Part shown: in pieces, positions 44,718 through 54,354 of the stretch
How positions within the stretch are numbered: the first letter of the stretch is position 1
How the letters are laid out: each line of letters starts with the position of its first letter
NCBI GenBank assembly: GCA_030531215.1
Contig: JAUNNY010000002.1
Coordinates: 47,507 to 111,506, forward strand
DNA: 64,000 bases
DNA from: Erysipelotrichaceae bacterium
GTDB taxonomy: Bacteria > Bacillota_I > Bacilli_A > Erysipelotrichales > Erysipelotrichaceae
Direction: 5' to 3'
Translations under genes and position numbers: made by a program
The notes under the pieces: generated by a model
Told to the model about the DNA's origin: nothing
Database searches by the model: none
What the model saw: only the letters and a program-made list of their open reading frames with translations

Positions 44718-45104
44718 CTAATCTAAATCAGAAGATAAATCTATAGTTCCACCAACTTGTAAATTCTTTGGTGAACATAAAATAACATTATCGCCAATCT
44801 TTTTGATTGAACCATCAACACCAAATATTACACCAGATAAGAAATCAATGATTCTTTGACGATATTCACTAGGAATTCTGTGTAAGTTGATGCAACAAGC
44901 TCTTTTTTGTTTTATATGCATACCAATTTCTTCTGCTTCTTCAAAATTTCTTGGTTCAAACAAAACGATATTTGCATTAGCATTTACATTTGCACTAGGT
45001 TTTTCATATGGAGAAAGAGCCTCAGCAGCTTCGTCTTTTGAAAGTTCTAATTCTTCTTCATCTTCAGGAGCAATAAAATTTTTAACACCATCTAATAGTC
45101 CCAT
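44718..45104 (-). CDS. sepF: Cell division protein SepF
   Basis: 128 aa. N-terminal MGLLDGVKNFIAPEDEEE is the membrane-binding amphipathic helix and acidic linker; the C-terminal domain holds NIVLFEPRNFEEAEEIGMHI, RACCINLHRIPSEYRQRIID and FLSGVIFGVDGSIKKIGDNV, the polymerising FtsZ-binding fold. Works at the division ring with FtsZ. Position before ileS is a remnant of the usual ylm-divIVA-ileS cluster. AGGAGG precedes the ATG. Confidence 0.94.
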   Translation of the reverse strand: MGLLDGVKNFIAPEDEEELELSKDEAAEALSPYEKPSANVNANANIVLFEPRNFEEAEEIGMHIKQKRACCINLHRIPSEYRQRIIDFLSGVIFGVDGSIKKIGDNVILCSPKNLQVGGTIDLSSDLD

Positions 45105-45139
45105 AAATAAACCTCCTAATCCTTATTAATTCTATCAAT

Positions 45140-45940
45140 TTACTTAGCTATAATCAACTTATTATTAACTAGATATTTATAAATACCATCTTCTATTACA
45201 TCATCAGTTAAAGCGAAACCATACTTCTTAATTTCCTCGCTACCATTAGCCATAACCACAGGATGATTGACCGCATTTAACATACCCAAATCATTTAGAG
45301 CATCGCCAAATGCATAGGTATTTTCATGGCTAATATTTAAATACTCGATCGCCCTTTTAACCCCAGTTCCTTTATCAATACCTAAGATATTGCAATCACA
45401 AGATAGCTCACGATTATGAATCTGCATATTTACAATACCATCTAACTCATTTTTAACCTCTAAACATTTATTTTTATCAGTAAAACCGATCATCGATATA
45501 TTGTAGTTACGTTCGAAATTATCGTCTTTAACATAATTGTCATTAATATCTAAAGACCATGATTTTACAAACATCTTAAAGGCTTCATTATTAAAATCAT
45601 TAACATACATTTTCTCATTTGTTTCATTTAAATAAAAACCATTATATTCATTTACAATATCTTTTAATCTATGAATGCTATATGAATCAAAGTATTCATT
45701 AAATATAACTTTTCTAGAAAATTCTACATATGAGCCATTACATAGCACATAACCACTTGGGTTTAAATCAAATACCCAGTTTGGTAATAAAGCTTTACAT
45801 CTACCAGAAGCAATAAAAATATAATTATCTTTCTTTAATTCGTTAAAAGCGTAACGTGTATAAACGCTAGGCTCAATCATGCATCTAGTTCCATCAATGA
45901 TGGTTCCATCTATGTCACAAAAAATAAGATTTTTCATCAT
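45140..45940 (-). CDS. HAD-superfamily (Cof-type) phosphatase
   Basis: About 266 aa. Motif I FCDIDGTIIDG with both catalytic Asp, motif II FIASGRCKALLP, C-terminal GIDKGTGVKRAIEYL (Lys) and motif IV YAFGDALNDLGMLNAVNHPV. The cap domain is of the Cof/YidA type, so the substrate is a sugar phosphate or flavin-type phosphate not readable from sequence. Two adjacent ATG codons (45940, 45937) could start it; no Shine-Dalgarno. A TTG further upstream is unlikely. Confidence 0.87.
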   Translation of the reverse strand: MMKNLIFCDIDGTIIDGTRCMIEPSVYTRYAFNELKKDNYIFIASGRCKALLPNWVFDLNPSGYVLCNGSYVEFSRKVIFNEYFDSYSIHRLKDIVNEYNGFYLNETNEKMYVNDFNNEAFKMFVKSWSLDINDNYVKDDNFERNYNISMIGFTDKNKCLEVKNELDGIVNMQIHNRELSCDCNILGIDKGTGVKRAIEYLNISHENTYAFGDALNDLGMLNAVNHPVVMANGSEEIKKYGFALTDDVIEDGIYKYLVNNKLIIAK

Positions 45941-45949
45941 TAACAATTT

Positions 45950-45955
45950 ATTTTA
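45950..45955 (-). promoter_or_regulatory. -10 candidate of HAD gene, 9 nt before ATG
   Basis: Minus strand TAAAAT, then 9 nt, then ATG ATG. No Shine-Dalgarno. Confidence 0.4.
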
Positions 45956-46020
45956 ATATTATAAACTGACTCTTTAATTATAATAATAAAAAAGAAGAAT
46001 CATATAGTTATAATATATGG

Positions 46021-46029
46021 TGATATACT
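46021..46029 (+). promoter_or_regulatory. Extended -10 of small membrane protein gene, 6 nt before ATG
   Basis: TGATATACT, then GATATT, then ATG at 46036. No Shine-Dalgarno; predicted leaderless. Confidence 0.6.
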
Positions 46030-46035
46030 GATATT

Positions 46036-46386
46036 ATGAAATTTAAAAATATAAAGATAAAAGATTTGATTATCCATTTAATGTTTGTGTTTGCATACCC
46101 TATACTTAAAGGGATTGTTAGCGAAAATCATTTACTAGCTTTTTCTGATGCATGTACATTAATATCTTTATTCTTATTAATAGCTGGTATATTAAATGCT
46201 TTATATCTTAAAGGCGATTTTGATATGACAGGTTTTATAGTTAATCGTTCATTTTTAAAGAATCAAGAAGAATTAGATTCATATTTAAGAAAACAAAAAG
46301 AAAAAAGAGAGGATGGTTTTAACTATCCTCTACTTTGTGCAATATTATTATTTGTTGTTGGCTATATAACTTCGCTATTTATTTAA
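46036..46386 (+). CDS. Small membrane protein, DUF3899-like
   Basis: 116 aa with three hydrophobic helices (about 13-33, 38-60 and 98-115) and a charged loop containing [20 protein letters not shown]. Layout and the FxKNQEEL-type loop resemble DUF3899 membrane proteins of Bacillota; function unknown. The 3' end overlaps the convergent oppF by 12 bp. No clear terminator follows. Confidence 0.68.
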   Translation: MKFKNIKIKDLIIHLMFVFAYPILKGIVSENHLLAFSDACTLISLFLLIAGILNALYLKGDFDMTGFIVNRSFLKNQEELDSYLRKQKEKREDGFNYPLLCAILLFVVGYITSLFI

Positions 46387-47346
46387 AGCTTCTTCTTTTT
46401 CTGCAGCTTGAAGTTTAGCCTCATATTCCTTCATTTCACGATCATTTGCGAATACAAAGTGACCTGGACGAATTTCTTGAAGGACTGGTTTTTCACCTGA
46501 ATGATCTCTCTTAGATTCATCATATACAATATGTGTCTTAACTTTTTCAATGACAGGGTCTGGCATTGGTACAGCAGACAATAAAGAAATAGTATATGGG
46601 TGTAGTGGATGTTTAAATAACTCTTCAGTTTCGGCTATTTCAACAATTCTACCTAAGTGAATAACGGCAATTCTATCAGATATAAATCTAACAACTGACA
46701 AATCATGAGCAATGAACAAATATGTTAAACCTTTTTCAGCTTTTAATTTGTTCATTAAATTTAATACTTGAGCTCTAATAGAAACGTCTAGAGCTGAAAT
46801 AGGCTCATCAGCAACGATTAGTTCAGGTTCCATAATCATAGCTCTAGCGATACCAACTCTTTGTCTTTGACCACCAGAGAATTCATGTGGATATCTAGAT
46901 TTGTGTTCTGGTAATAAGCCTACATCTTCTAAGGCTTTATCGACTTTAGCAATTCTATCTTCTTCATCTTTATATAGATGGAAGTTATATAAACCTTCAG
47001 AAACACAATATTCAATAGTGGCTCTTTCATTCAATGAAGCAGCAGGATCTTGGAAGATCATTTGAATAGATCTAATCATATCCCTATCTTCTTCTTTTGA
47101 TAGCTTACCTGAGATTCTTTTTCCTTTAAAAGTAATCTCGCCTTTAGAAAGTTCGTTGATTCTCATAATGGCTCTACCAATAGTAGTCTTACCAGAACCA
47201 GACTCACCAACTAACGCAAAAGTTTCACCTCTATAAATATCAAAGTTTGCATTTTTAACAGCCCTAAATAATTTAGGACCACCTTTATCAAAAGAAATGT
47301 CTACGTTTTTAACTGATAATAAAACTTCTTTATTAGTCTCCGACAT
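46375..47346 (-). CDS. oppF: Oligopeptide ABC transporter ATPase OppF
   Basis: 323 aa from ATG at 47344-47346 (AGGAGG about 9 nt upstream; an in-frame earlier codon lacks this). Walker [35 protein letters not shown], signature [15 protein letters not shown], Walker [13 protein letters not shown], and the C-terminal [19 protein letters not shown] typical of Opp/Dpp ATPases. Overlaps oppD by 14 bp; last of oppABCDF. Confidence 0.95.
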   Translation of the reverse strand: MSETNKEVLLSVKNVDISFDKGGPKLFRAVKNANFDIYRGETFALVGESGSGKTTIGRAIMRINELSKGEITFKGKRISGKLSKEEDRDMIRSIQMIFQDPAASLNERATIEYCVSEGLYNFHLYKDEEDRIAKVDKALEDVGLLPEHKSRYPHEFSGGQRQRVGIARAMIMEPELIVADEPISALDVSIRAQVLNLMNKLKAEKGLTYLFIAHDLSVVRFISDRIAVIHLGRIVEIAETEELFKHPLHPYTISLLSAVPMPDPVIEKVKTHIVYDESKRDHSGEKPVLQEIRPGHFVFANDREMKEYEAKLQAAEKEEALNK

Positions 47347-48406
47347 AGTAAGCACCTCCTTTTTCTGTCATTTGAGAAATCTTCTTATGAAGATCTTTAA
47401 TAACTTCTGGTCTTTCTACTTTTGGTGCACGAGGATCAAGAAGCCATGTCTTTGCGTAATGTGTATCAGAAATCTTGAAGAATGGAGGCTCTTGTTCGAA
47501 ATCGATCTTTAATGCATATTTGTTTCTTGGTGCAAATGCATCACCGTTAATACGATTATATAGTGAAGGTGGAGTACCAGCTATATAGAATAAATCCTGA
47601 CCTTTAACACCTAATTGTGGAAGTGAAGATAGTAGTGCCCATGTATAAGGATGAGCAGATTCAAAGAATATTTCTTCGGCATTACCGTATTCAACAATTT
47701 GGCCACCATACATAACACCTACTCTATCTGCGACGTTAGCAACAACGCCTAAATCGTGAGTGATATATACAGTTGTGAATTTTAATTCTTTTTGTAAGTC
47801 TTTAATCAAATCAATGATTTGAGCTTGAATAGTAACATCAAGGGCAGTAGTAGGTTCATCACAAATCAAGATTTGAGGATGACATGATAAAGCGATAGCG
47901 ATAACGATTCTTTGTCTCATACCACCAGAATATTGGAATGGGTATTCATCAAATCTATTAGCAGCATCAACAATACCAACTCTGCTCATAATATCGATAG
48001 CTTGTTGTTTAGCTTCTTCTTTAGATACTTTTTGGTGTTTTTCAATAACTTCTGTAATTTGTGAACCAATAGTTCTAATTGGGTTTAATGATGTCATTGG
48101 GTCTTGGAAGATTGTTGCAATCTTAGCGCCTCTAATACCTTCCCAGTCTTTATCAGTTTTTAACTTAGTTAAATCCTTACCTTCAAACATAACTGAACCG
48201 TTAGAAACCATACCATTAGACTCTAACATACCTGTAAAAGTCTTAGTGAATACAGATTTACCAGAACCAGATTCACCAACTATAGCGAAAGTTTCACCAT
48301 CATATAAATCTAATGAAACATTTCTAATAGCAGTTAGATAGTTTTCTCTAACTCTGAATTTAACTTCAATATCTTTAGCAGATAAAATTATTTTCTTTTC
48401 ACTCAT
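47333..48406 (-). CDS. oppD: Oligopeptide ABC transporter ATPase OppD
   Basis: 357 aa. Walker [35 protein letters not shown], signature [15 protein letters not shown], Walker [30 protein letters not shown] and, after it, the oligopeptide-transporter C-terminal extension, here slightly long (about 60 residues). Usual Fe-S-type Cys residues of some OppD are absent. Partner ATPase of OppF. Confidence 0.95.
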   Translation of the reverse strand: MSEKKIILSAKDIEVKFRVRENYLTAIRNVSLDLYDGETFAIVGESGSGKSVFTKTFTGMLESNGMVSNGSVMFEGKDLTKLKTDKDWEGIRGAKIATIFQDPMTSLNPIRTIGSQITEVIEKHQKVSKEEAKQQAIDIMSRVGIVDAANRFDEYPFQYSGGMRQRIVIAIALSCHPQILICDEPTTALDVTIQAQIIDLIKDLQKELKFTTVYITHDLGVVANVADRVGVMYGGQIVEYGNAEEIFFESAHPYTWALLSSLPQLGVKGQDLFYIAGTPPSLYNRINGDAFAPRNKYALKIDFEQEPPFFKISDTHYAKTWLLDPRAPKVERPEVIKDLHKKISQMTEKGGAYYVGD

Positions 48407-48417
48407 AACTTTACCCC

Positions 48418-49344
48418 CTACCTATGTGTACGTGGATCTGCTGCATCAGCAAGCTTTTGTCCAACGATATATAACGAAATAGAAATGATAGCCATAACAC
48501 TTACTGGTATCCAGAATAAGTGAGGATAGCCATTCATAAATGATGTATATTGAGAAATAATCTTACCTAATGATGCAATAGATGAACCTAAACCTAAGCC
48601 CATATATGATAAGAATACTTCATAAGAAATCAAACTAGGAATTTCTCTAGAAACATATGTCATGATTACTGAAATTAGATATGGAAGAATATTCTTAGTA
48701 ATCATTGTCCAAGTAGAAGTACCTAAACATTTAGATGCTAAGTTATATTCTCTATCACGAATAATCATAACTTGCGTTCTAATAAAGTAAGCAACAAATA
48801 CCCAGTCCGTAACAGTCATAGTGAATATCAATGGTTTAAAACCAGCACCGATAACATATGACAAGATAATAGCTAATAGTAAGAACGGAACATTAGATAC
48901 AACATTGTAAACTTCAATCATGTATTTATCTAGTTTCTTTGAGAAGCCCCAAATAGCTCCGACTACAATACCTAGCACCATATTGATAGCAGTACAAATA
49001 AACGATACTAATATAGAGTTTTTAGCACCAGCCCATACAGCATCAAATACTGAGTTACCAATATTATCAGTACCAAATATATGTTCTTTACTAGGAGACA
49101 AGAACTTCATAGCGCCATTATTGATATTTGGTGCAACCATTGGATCATATCCAGAGAATGATGGTTGAATCAAAGCAAAACCAACTACGATTATCAATAT
49201 AATAGCAACAGCAACAGTGAACTTATCTGAAATAAATGTTCTCCAAACAGATTTCCAATAAGAATATCTAGGAGCATTAATATGTTCAGACTTATATTCA
49301 TCAAAATCAGCAAACGAGAATAACTCTTTATCTTTCTCTTCCAT
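48418..49344 (-). CDS. oppC: Oligopeptide ABC transporter permease OppC
   Basis: 308 aa, six hydrophobic helices. N-terminal cytoplasmic extension of about 35 residues, then TFISDKFTVAVAIILIIVVG; HIFGTDNIGNSVFDAVWAGA is the OppC signature; EAA-type coupling loop REYNLASKLLGTSTW-like at about residue 195 (seen as YNLASKCLGTSTWTMITKNI). Ends with DAADPRTHR. Immediately follows oppB (1-bp overlap of stop and start). Confidence 0.94.
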   Translation of the reverse strand: MEEKDKELFSFADFDEYKSEHINAPRYSYWKSVWRTFISDKFTVAVAIILIIVVGFALIQPSFSGYDPMVAPNINNGAMKFLSPSKEHIFGTDNIGNSVFDAVWAGAKNSILVSFICTAINMVLGIVVGAIWGFSKKLDKYMIEVYNVVSNVPFLLLAIILSYVIGAGFKPLIFTMTVTDWVFVAYFIRTQVMIIRDREYNLASKCLGTSTWTMITKNILPYLISVIMTYVSREIPSLISYEVFLSYMGLGLGSSIASLGKIISQYTSFMNGYPHLFWIPVSVMAIISISLYIVGQKLADAADPRTHR

Positions 49345-50849
49345 TAAGATCTACCCTCCTTTTCTGATAATTGAATACGTGGATCAACCCAAGTCAATAC
49401 TAAGTCACCCATCAATACAGATAATACGGAAATTGATGAGAAGATAAATGTTAAGGCGATAACCATAACATTGTTGTATTGTTTAGTTGCATCAGGAAGC
49501 ATCTTACCCATACCACCAACTGAGTAAATAGATTCAGTGATGATAGCACCAGTGATACATCCAGCTAAACTAGAAGGAATACCTTGAGCAATTGGGATAA
49601 TTGCATTCTTAAATATATGACTTCTAAAGATTTCAGATTGGTTCAAACCTTTAGCTTTTGCGAATTTAACATAGTCAGAATTCATTTGGTCTACAACATA
49701 TCTTCTAGTCCACAACATCAAGCTTGAAATTGATGGTAAAGCTAGAGAAATAACTGGCAAAATCCATGATCTAATATCACTTGCACCAAATGTTGGGAAT
49801 ACCGATGGTAGACCTAAGAATTTTGTACCAATATATCTAAATACGTAAATATAAGCTAATGAAGGAACAGCAATAATAAAGATGATATATACCATACCTA
49901 ATTTATCAATTAAGCCATCTTTGTGCTTTGCCATAGATAAACCAACTGGTAAACCTATTGCATAAGCAAGAACCATCGCAAAGATACCCATAATGAATGA
50001 TGTGCCAATCATAGACTGTTGATTCTTCAAAAGTTTGGCGTCAGCGTAATTATCAACAAACTTTTGTTTATCCATTTTATCTAATATTGGTTTATATTGA
50101 AGAGTACCAAAAATAACAGATGAATCACCTTGATATCCTGTTTCATATGTTACAGGACGTTTAACTTCTGTTCCTTGATAATTGAAAATTACATCCAAAA
50201 CATCTAAACCTTGATATGTAGGATAAGAATTACCCATATTTAAAGTAATAATATTTTGATGAATAAATGGGAAATTAGTATCAGTATATATCAAATACTT
50301 ATGAAGCGTACCAGAAGCACGCAATGCCAATCCACCAGTTTCAGTTAAACCTGGTTTAATGTATCTTTCTAAATCTGGATTGTTTTCATCTTGAATCTTC
50401 CAAGGATGATCAATTACAATCAAATCTTTAAACCAAGTTAAAAGACGTTTAGCTAGTGGAACATCTTTAAATGCATAGTATCTCTTTGAAACTTGTAATG
50501 TTTCGACAGTATAACCTTGTGTTTCGTATTTTTCTACAAAGTCTTTAGATTCGTTAGATTCAGGAATAATACAAGCAGATACTTTTTCTGTATTATCTCC
50601 ATATAAATCTTCACAGTATGTATTAATTGTTTGATAGTCTAGATATCCTAACTTCTGCCAAGTACGCATGACATAATCTTTTTTCTCATCTGGTTTGCCA
50701 CCTAATTTTGAATAAGTGCCATCATTAAAAAAGATATTTTCTCTTGGTACAAGTGAGTATACCATAATGAAAACAACAACCATAATTACTATGATAGATA
50801 ATACGGATCTAACTAATCTTTTCCATATATATCCTTTATTGCCTTTCAT
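49344..50849 (-). CDS. oppB: Oligopeptide ABC transporter permease OppB, long form
   Basis: 501 aa from ATG at 50847-50849 (TTGGAGGGC upstream; the longer frame runs into the preceding hairpin). Typical OppB has about 310 residues; here about 200 extra residues lie between the first helix (SIIVIMVVVFIMVYSLVP) and the second, forming a large extracellular domain. The C-terminal part is standard: IGTSFIMGIFAMVLAYAIGL, the coupling loop YVKFAKAKGLNQSEIFRSHI and ITGAIITESIYSVGGMGKM. Long OppB variants are known in some low-GC Gram-positives. Confidence 0.93.
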   Translation of the reverse strand: MKGNKGYIWKRLVRSVLSIIVIMVVVFIMVYSLVPRENIFFNDGTYSKLGGKPDEKKDYVMRTWQKLGYLDYQTINTYCEDLYGDNTEKVSACIIPESNESKDFVEKYETQGYTVETLQVSKRYYAFKDVPLAKRLLTWFKDLIVIDHPWKIQDENNPDLERYIKPGLTETGGLALRASGTLHKYLIYTDTNFPFIHQNIITLNMGNSYPTYQGLDVLDVIFNYQGTEVKRPVTYETGYQGDSSVIFGTLQYKPILDKMDKQKFVDNYADAKLLKNQQSMIGTSFIMGIFAMVLAYAIGLPVGLSMAKHKDGLIDKLGMVYIIFIIAVPSLAYIYVFRYIGTKFLGLPSVFPTFGASDIRSWILPVISLALPSISSLMLWTRRYVVDQMNSDYVKFAKAKGLNQSEIFRSHIFKNAIIPIAQGIPSSLAGCITGAIITESIYSVGGMGKMLPDATKQYNNVMVIALTFIFSSISVLSVLMGDLVLTWVDPRIQLSEKEGRS

Positions 50850-50868
50850 AAGCCCTCCAATATCAAGC

Positions 50869-50895
50869 AAAGCCGAAGGCAAAGCCTTCGGCTTT
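50869..50895 (-). terminator. Strong hairpin between oppA and oppB
   Basis: 12-bp perfect stem AAAGCCGAAGGC/GCCTTCGGCTTT with a 3-nt loop; no long T run. Likely an attenuator/stabiliser giving more OppA than permease. Confidence 0.8.
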
Positions 50896-50919
50896 ATTGT
50901 AATAATTTAATCTAAATGA

Positions 50920-52899
50920 TTATTCACCTTTTAACCAAGCAGCTTTAGCTTCATCATGTTCAGCAGCTGTAACTGGTTTGTCATATACTACCATATATTT
51001 GAAATATGGAACAGCATTATAAGCAGCTTGACCATATAGACCATAAGCAGCACTATAAGGTTTAACACAGCTTACTTGTAAAGAAGCACCAGAAGTTGAA
51101 TAAGATCTAAAGATACCATTAGCTAATAAAGTAGCTTCAGCTTCAGCGAAAGCCTCAATTCTTTCGTCGCCAGTCTTAGTAGCAGCTTCATCAATAATAG
51201 TCTTAACATCATATAGACCAATAGCTTCCTTAGCAGCTTTACCAGATTCAGTTTCAACATCACCAGCAAGATCTAAGCCAGAGTATTGTAACATATCACC
51301 TTCTAAAGCATCATAGCAGTGTAAGTAAGTTAGAGGATCGCCGTAGTCAGGACCCCAACCAGCACCGAATGAGAAGTCAATTGAGTTTTCTGAACCTGTT
51401 GTAATATCATAGAATGCTGAATAGTAAACTGAAGAGTCACCTTCTAACATTACTAAGTTAACGTCAACATATTCACCAATTGCATCTTCAATTGATTTTT
51501 CCATAGCTAGAGCAGCATTCTTATTGTTTTCAGAAGCAGCGTATACAGGGTAATCTAAGATTACTGGCCATGAAGATACAGCATCGCCTAATTCTTCTTT
51601 AGCCATTTCAGCAAACTTCTTAGCTCTTTCAGGATTATACCAAGCATCTTGACCATCGTTTAAGTTGATATCAGCAAATTCTGGTTCAATAGCAACTAAT
51701 TTTTCAGTTAAGATGTCACCATAGCTTCTACCATCAGAAGTAACAGCGAAAGTATAAGGAACTAATGTATTTCTAGCAGCATCTAGAGCTCTTTCTTCAC
51801 CTTTAGAAATAGCTTGAGTAGCTTTAGTTGAATAAGCAGCATATACAGCTAGACGGAAATATTTATTTAAGATAGCAGCCTTAGCATCAGCTTTTTGAGC
51901 ATCATCTTTAACAGTTGTGCTTACAGATGGATCATTATATAGGTTATATAATTGTCTATCAAAGTTGAATGCACCCCAATAAGAAGTAGCAGTTGTATCT
52001 GTCTTATATTGGTTTTCAGCGTATTTTTCATTTGCTTCTTCAACAACTTCTGGATAAGAAGAGTTGATACTAGCAGAAGAAGTTTCACCATTTACAAACA
52101 TCTTCCAACCTTGAGTTGGGTCTTCACCGTTTGTATAAGTTACTACAACGTGTTGTACATGAACATTTTCTTTATCATAATAGTTAGGGTTTGCATCAAA
52201 TCTAACTTCTTGTGCAGGAACTAATGATGATAAGATGTAGCATCCATTATATAGGATAGAGTTAGCATCAACAGCACCAAAGTTAGAACCTTGAGACTCT
52301 AAGAATTCACCGTTAACTGGCCATAAGATAGAATAAGTAGTTAAACCATCAAAATAACCACATGGACCAGTAAGAGTATAAGTTAATGTATTACCATCAG
52401 CTTTGATACCTACATCATCCCAAGAACCAGTGCCTTCTGAGTAAGCTCTTAAACCTTGAATTAAGTCAATAACTAGACCTAATGTTTCAGATTTAGAAGC
52501 TACAGCATGTTGCATACCTGTAATGAAGTCTTCAGCTTTAACGTTGTCATAAACTTCGCCAGAAGCAGTAGACCATGTAGCATCATCACGAATAACGAAT
52601 GTCCATTCAGATGCATCTTCATTTGCAGACCATTCCTTAGCCATACCACCAACAAGTTTTCCATGAGGATCTTGAGTTAGTAAGCCTTCAATGAAGTTAG
52701 AAGTATAATCTCCGTTTGATGACTTATTGTTATATACATAGTCAAGAGTAGAGATATCGAAACTTTCAATCATTGAGAATGTGTCTACTTCAGTTTTTCC
52801 AGTGTCATCAGTTGCAGGAGTATCAGGAGTATCAGTACCTGTGTTGCCACAACCTACTAACATTAGAAGAGCTAATAATACGACTAATAATTTCTTCAT
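50920..52899 (-). CDS. oppA: Oligopeptide-binding lipoprotein OppA
   Basis: 659 aa. Signal peptide MKKLLVVLLALLMLVGCGN with lipobox LVGC (Cys17) and a Thr/Asp/Pro-rich linker. Family-5 solute-binding protein: TFSMIESFDISTLDYVYNN, then NFIEGLLTQDPHGKLVGGMA, KEWSANEDASEWTFVIRDDA, and GWGPDYGDPLTYLHCYD, the latter typical of peptide-binding OppA. Captures oligopeptides outside the cell for OppBCDF. Start supported by GAAAGGAAAG. Confidence 0.95.
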   Translation of the reverse strand: MKKLLVVLLALLMLVGCGNTGTDTPDTPATDDTGKTEVDTFSMIESFDISTLDYVYNNKSSNGDYTSNFIEGLLTQDPHGKLVGGMAKEWSANEDASEWTFVIRDDATWSTASGEVYDNVKAEDFITGMQHAVASKSETLGLVIDLIQGLRAYSEGTGSWDDVGIKADGNTLTYTLTGPCGYFDGLTTYSILWPVNGEFLESQGSNFGAVDANSILYNGCYILSSLVPAQEVRFDANPNYYDKENVHVQHVVVTYTNGEDPTQGWKMFVNGETSSASINSSYPEVVEEANEKYAENQYKTDTTATSYWGAFNFDRQLYNLYNDPSVSTTVKDDAQKADAKAAILNKYFRLAVYAAYSTKATQAISKGEERALDAARNTLVPYTFAVTSDGRSYGDILTEKLVAIEPEFADINLNDGQDAWYNPERAKKFAEMAKEELGDAVSSWPVILDYPVYAASENNKNAALAMEKSIEDAIGEYVDVNLVMLEGDSSVYYSAFYDITTGSENSIDFSFGAGWGPDYGDPLTYLHCYDALEGDMLQYSGLDLAGDVETESGKAAKEAIGLYDVKTIIDEAATKTGDERIEAFAEAEATLLANGIFRSYSTSGASLQVSCVKPYSAAYGLYGQAAYNAVPYFKYMVVYDKPVTAAEHDEAKAAWLKGE

Positions 52900-52949
52900 A
52901 ATATCTTTCCTTTCGATAAAAATATAATCAAATAAATGATTACCTAAAT

Positions 52950-52979
52950 ATTATAAAAAATAAATAAATGTTTATGCAA
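52950..52979 (-). promoter_or_regulatory. opp operon promoter
   Basis: Minus strand TTGCAT (52974-52979), 18-bp spacer, TATAAT (52950-52955); leader of about 45 nt. Confidence 0.75.
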
Positions 52980-52981
52980 CT

Positions 52982-53003
52982 TTTTTTCACAAAATTATCA
53001 CAT
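52982..53003 (-). promoter_or_regulatory. Shared upstream element, opp copy
   Basis: Minus strand ATGTG - 3 nt - ATTTTGTGAAAAAA, ending 2 bp before the -35. Same framework as 21827-21848 upstream of mglB. Confidence 0.55.
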
Positions 53004-53026
53004 TTTTACATATTTTTTTTCATATT

Positions 53027-53042
53027 ATGAAAATATTTTCAT
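53027..53042. promoter_or_regulatory. 16-bp perfect palindrome upstream of opp promoter
   Basis: ATGAAAATATTTTCAT, with an overlapping second inverted pair (TTTTCAT - 3 nt - ATGAAAA at 53018-53034). About 48 bp above the -35. Candidate operator, not a CodY box (spacing wrong). Confidence 0.4.
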
Positions 53043-53075
53043 AAAAAAGAATTGCCTATGATACGACAATTCTTT
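53043..53075 (-). terminator. Terminator after tldE
   Basis: AAAGAATTG/CAATTCTTT stem with a 12-nt loop and six T on the minus strand. Confidence 0.85.
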
Positions 53076-53085
53076 ACTTATTATA

Positions 53086-54354
53086 TTAATATATTTTGAT
53101 TCCTTTAAATATTAAGTATTTAGGTCCTTTATAAGAATTTGAAGTTGTGATCTCTTTTGAAAATTCTACAGTCTTTAAATCTTTAAAGAAATCACCGGAG
53201 ATTGAAAAATTAGTCAACGGGATATATTTCTTACCATCAAAGTATCTAGCTAGTCTAACCTCGCCTCCCCAATATCCACTATTATCTTCTAGTTGTGGAC
53301 TAGAGAAAGTTTCAATAATAATATGTTTCTTATTTTGATAGTCAATACCCTTTGCTTTTAGTTCACAAACCGGGAACAAACCTGTAATATTCTTTTGATT
53401 TAAATAGTAGCCAAAACGTTTAGAACCATATATAGCCTTTGCGACACCAGCTTTGACAATGGTCTTTGAAGGCAAAACAATACCATTATTATCATATTTT
53501 GCTGAATCGATACAGCCTTTAATAGAACCCTTCATTGTAAGATCAAAAGGATTTTTAGATAAAACGTCATTCAAAGAATAATGATTATATTTTAAATAAA
53601 TAGTCTGATAATTAAGTTCTTTAGCGATATATTTAACTAATAAGTCACGCATATCGTTCTTAATTAACACTGGTACATTCTTAGGAATCTTAACTTCACT
53701 AGGTTTTACAGCAATCGAACGAGCTTTAGCTAAATTAAGGATTTCATCAACTTCATTTGTAATATTATTTAAGTTAACTTCATTTGACTCATAGAATTTA
53801 TATAATTCAAATTCTTCCTTCTTACTATTAGACCAAGTTGGAATAACTTCAATTTGGACTTTATAAGAGTAAGATACATGATTTACACCATTAGAGTTAA
53901 TAAATTCGTTTTTGAATGCAGAAACAAATATCTCAGTAGAATTAATCCAACCATCCTTATATATATTAGCTTTAAATACAGCTCTAGCTATATCACAAGC
54001 TGTATCGTTAAGATTTGCAATCTTTGGTTTTGATTCTTTAATATTGACCTTTTTATCAACTAGTGGATAATATTGGTTTCTAGAACTTTTAGCCATTTTA
54101 ATTGCGGCTTTAATTTTTCCTTTTAAAGATGAAATACTATCTGCAGCATTAATAGCGAACGTTGACGATCCTGTCGTTTTGCCATCACTGTTATAGACAG
54201 TAACTGTAGTAACTTTAGTCTTAACAGCCCTATTAATCTCTAAATGATTTAAAACATAGAATAATTCTCTGCTATCCTTATCAATAATTTTAATTTCATA
54301 GCCAGTAACATCTTTATTAGCTTTTAAACATTTAATAATATCTTTCTTAATCAT
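53086..54354 (-). CDS. tldE: TldE/PmbA-like subunit of TldD/TldE metalloprotease
   Basis: 422 aa. Modulator-of-DNA-gyrase family without the HExxxH site: N-terminal KDVTGYEIKIIDKDSRELFY, AADSISSLKGKIKAAIKMA, and a C-terminal barrel with ITGLFPVCELKAKGIDYQNK. In characterised pairs TldD holds the zinc and TldE is the partner; together they cleave unfolded peptides and mature some RiPPs. Start overlaps the tldD stop by 4 bp, supporting a stoichiometric complex. Confidence 0.87.
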   Translation of the reverse strand: MIKKDIIKCLKANKDVTGYEIKIIDKDSRELFYVLNHLEINRAVKTKVTTVTVYNSDGKTTGSSTFAINAADSISSLKGKIKAAIKMAKSSRNQYYPLVDKKVNIKESKPKIANLNDTACDIARAVFKANIYKDGWINSTEIFVSAFKNEFINSNGVNHVSYSYKVQIEVIPTWSNSKKEEFELYKFYESNEVNLNNITNEVDEILNLAKARSIAVKPSEVKIPKNVPVLIKNDMRDLLVKYIAKELNYQTIYLKYNHYSLNDVLSKNPFDLTMKGSIKGCIDSAKYDNNGIVLPSKTIVKAGVAKAIYGSKRFGYYLNQKNITGLFPVCELKAKGIDYQNKKHIIIETFSSPQLEDNSGYWGGEVRLARYFDGKKYIPLTNFSISGDFFKDLKTVEFSKEITTSNSYKGPKYLIFKGIKIY

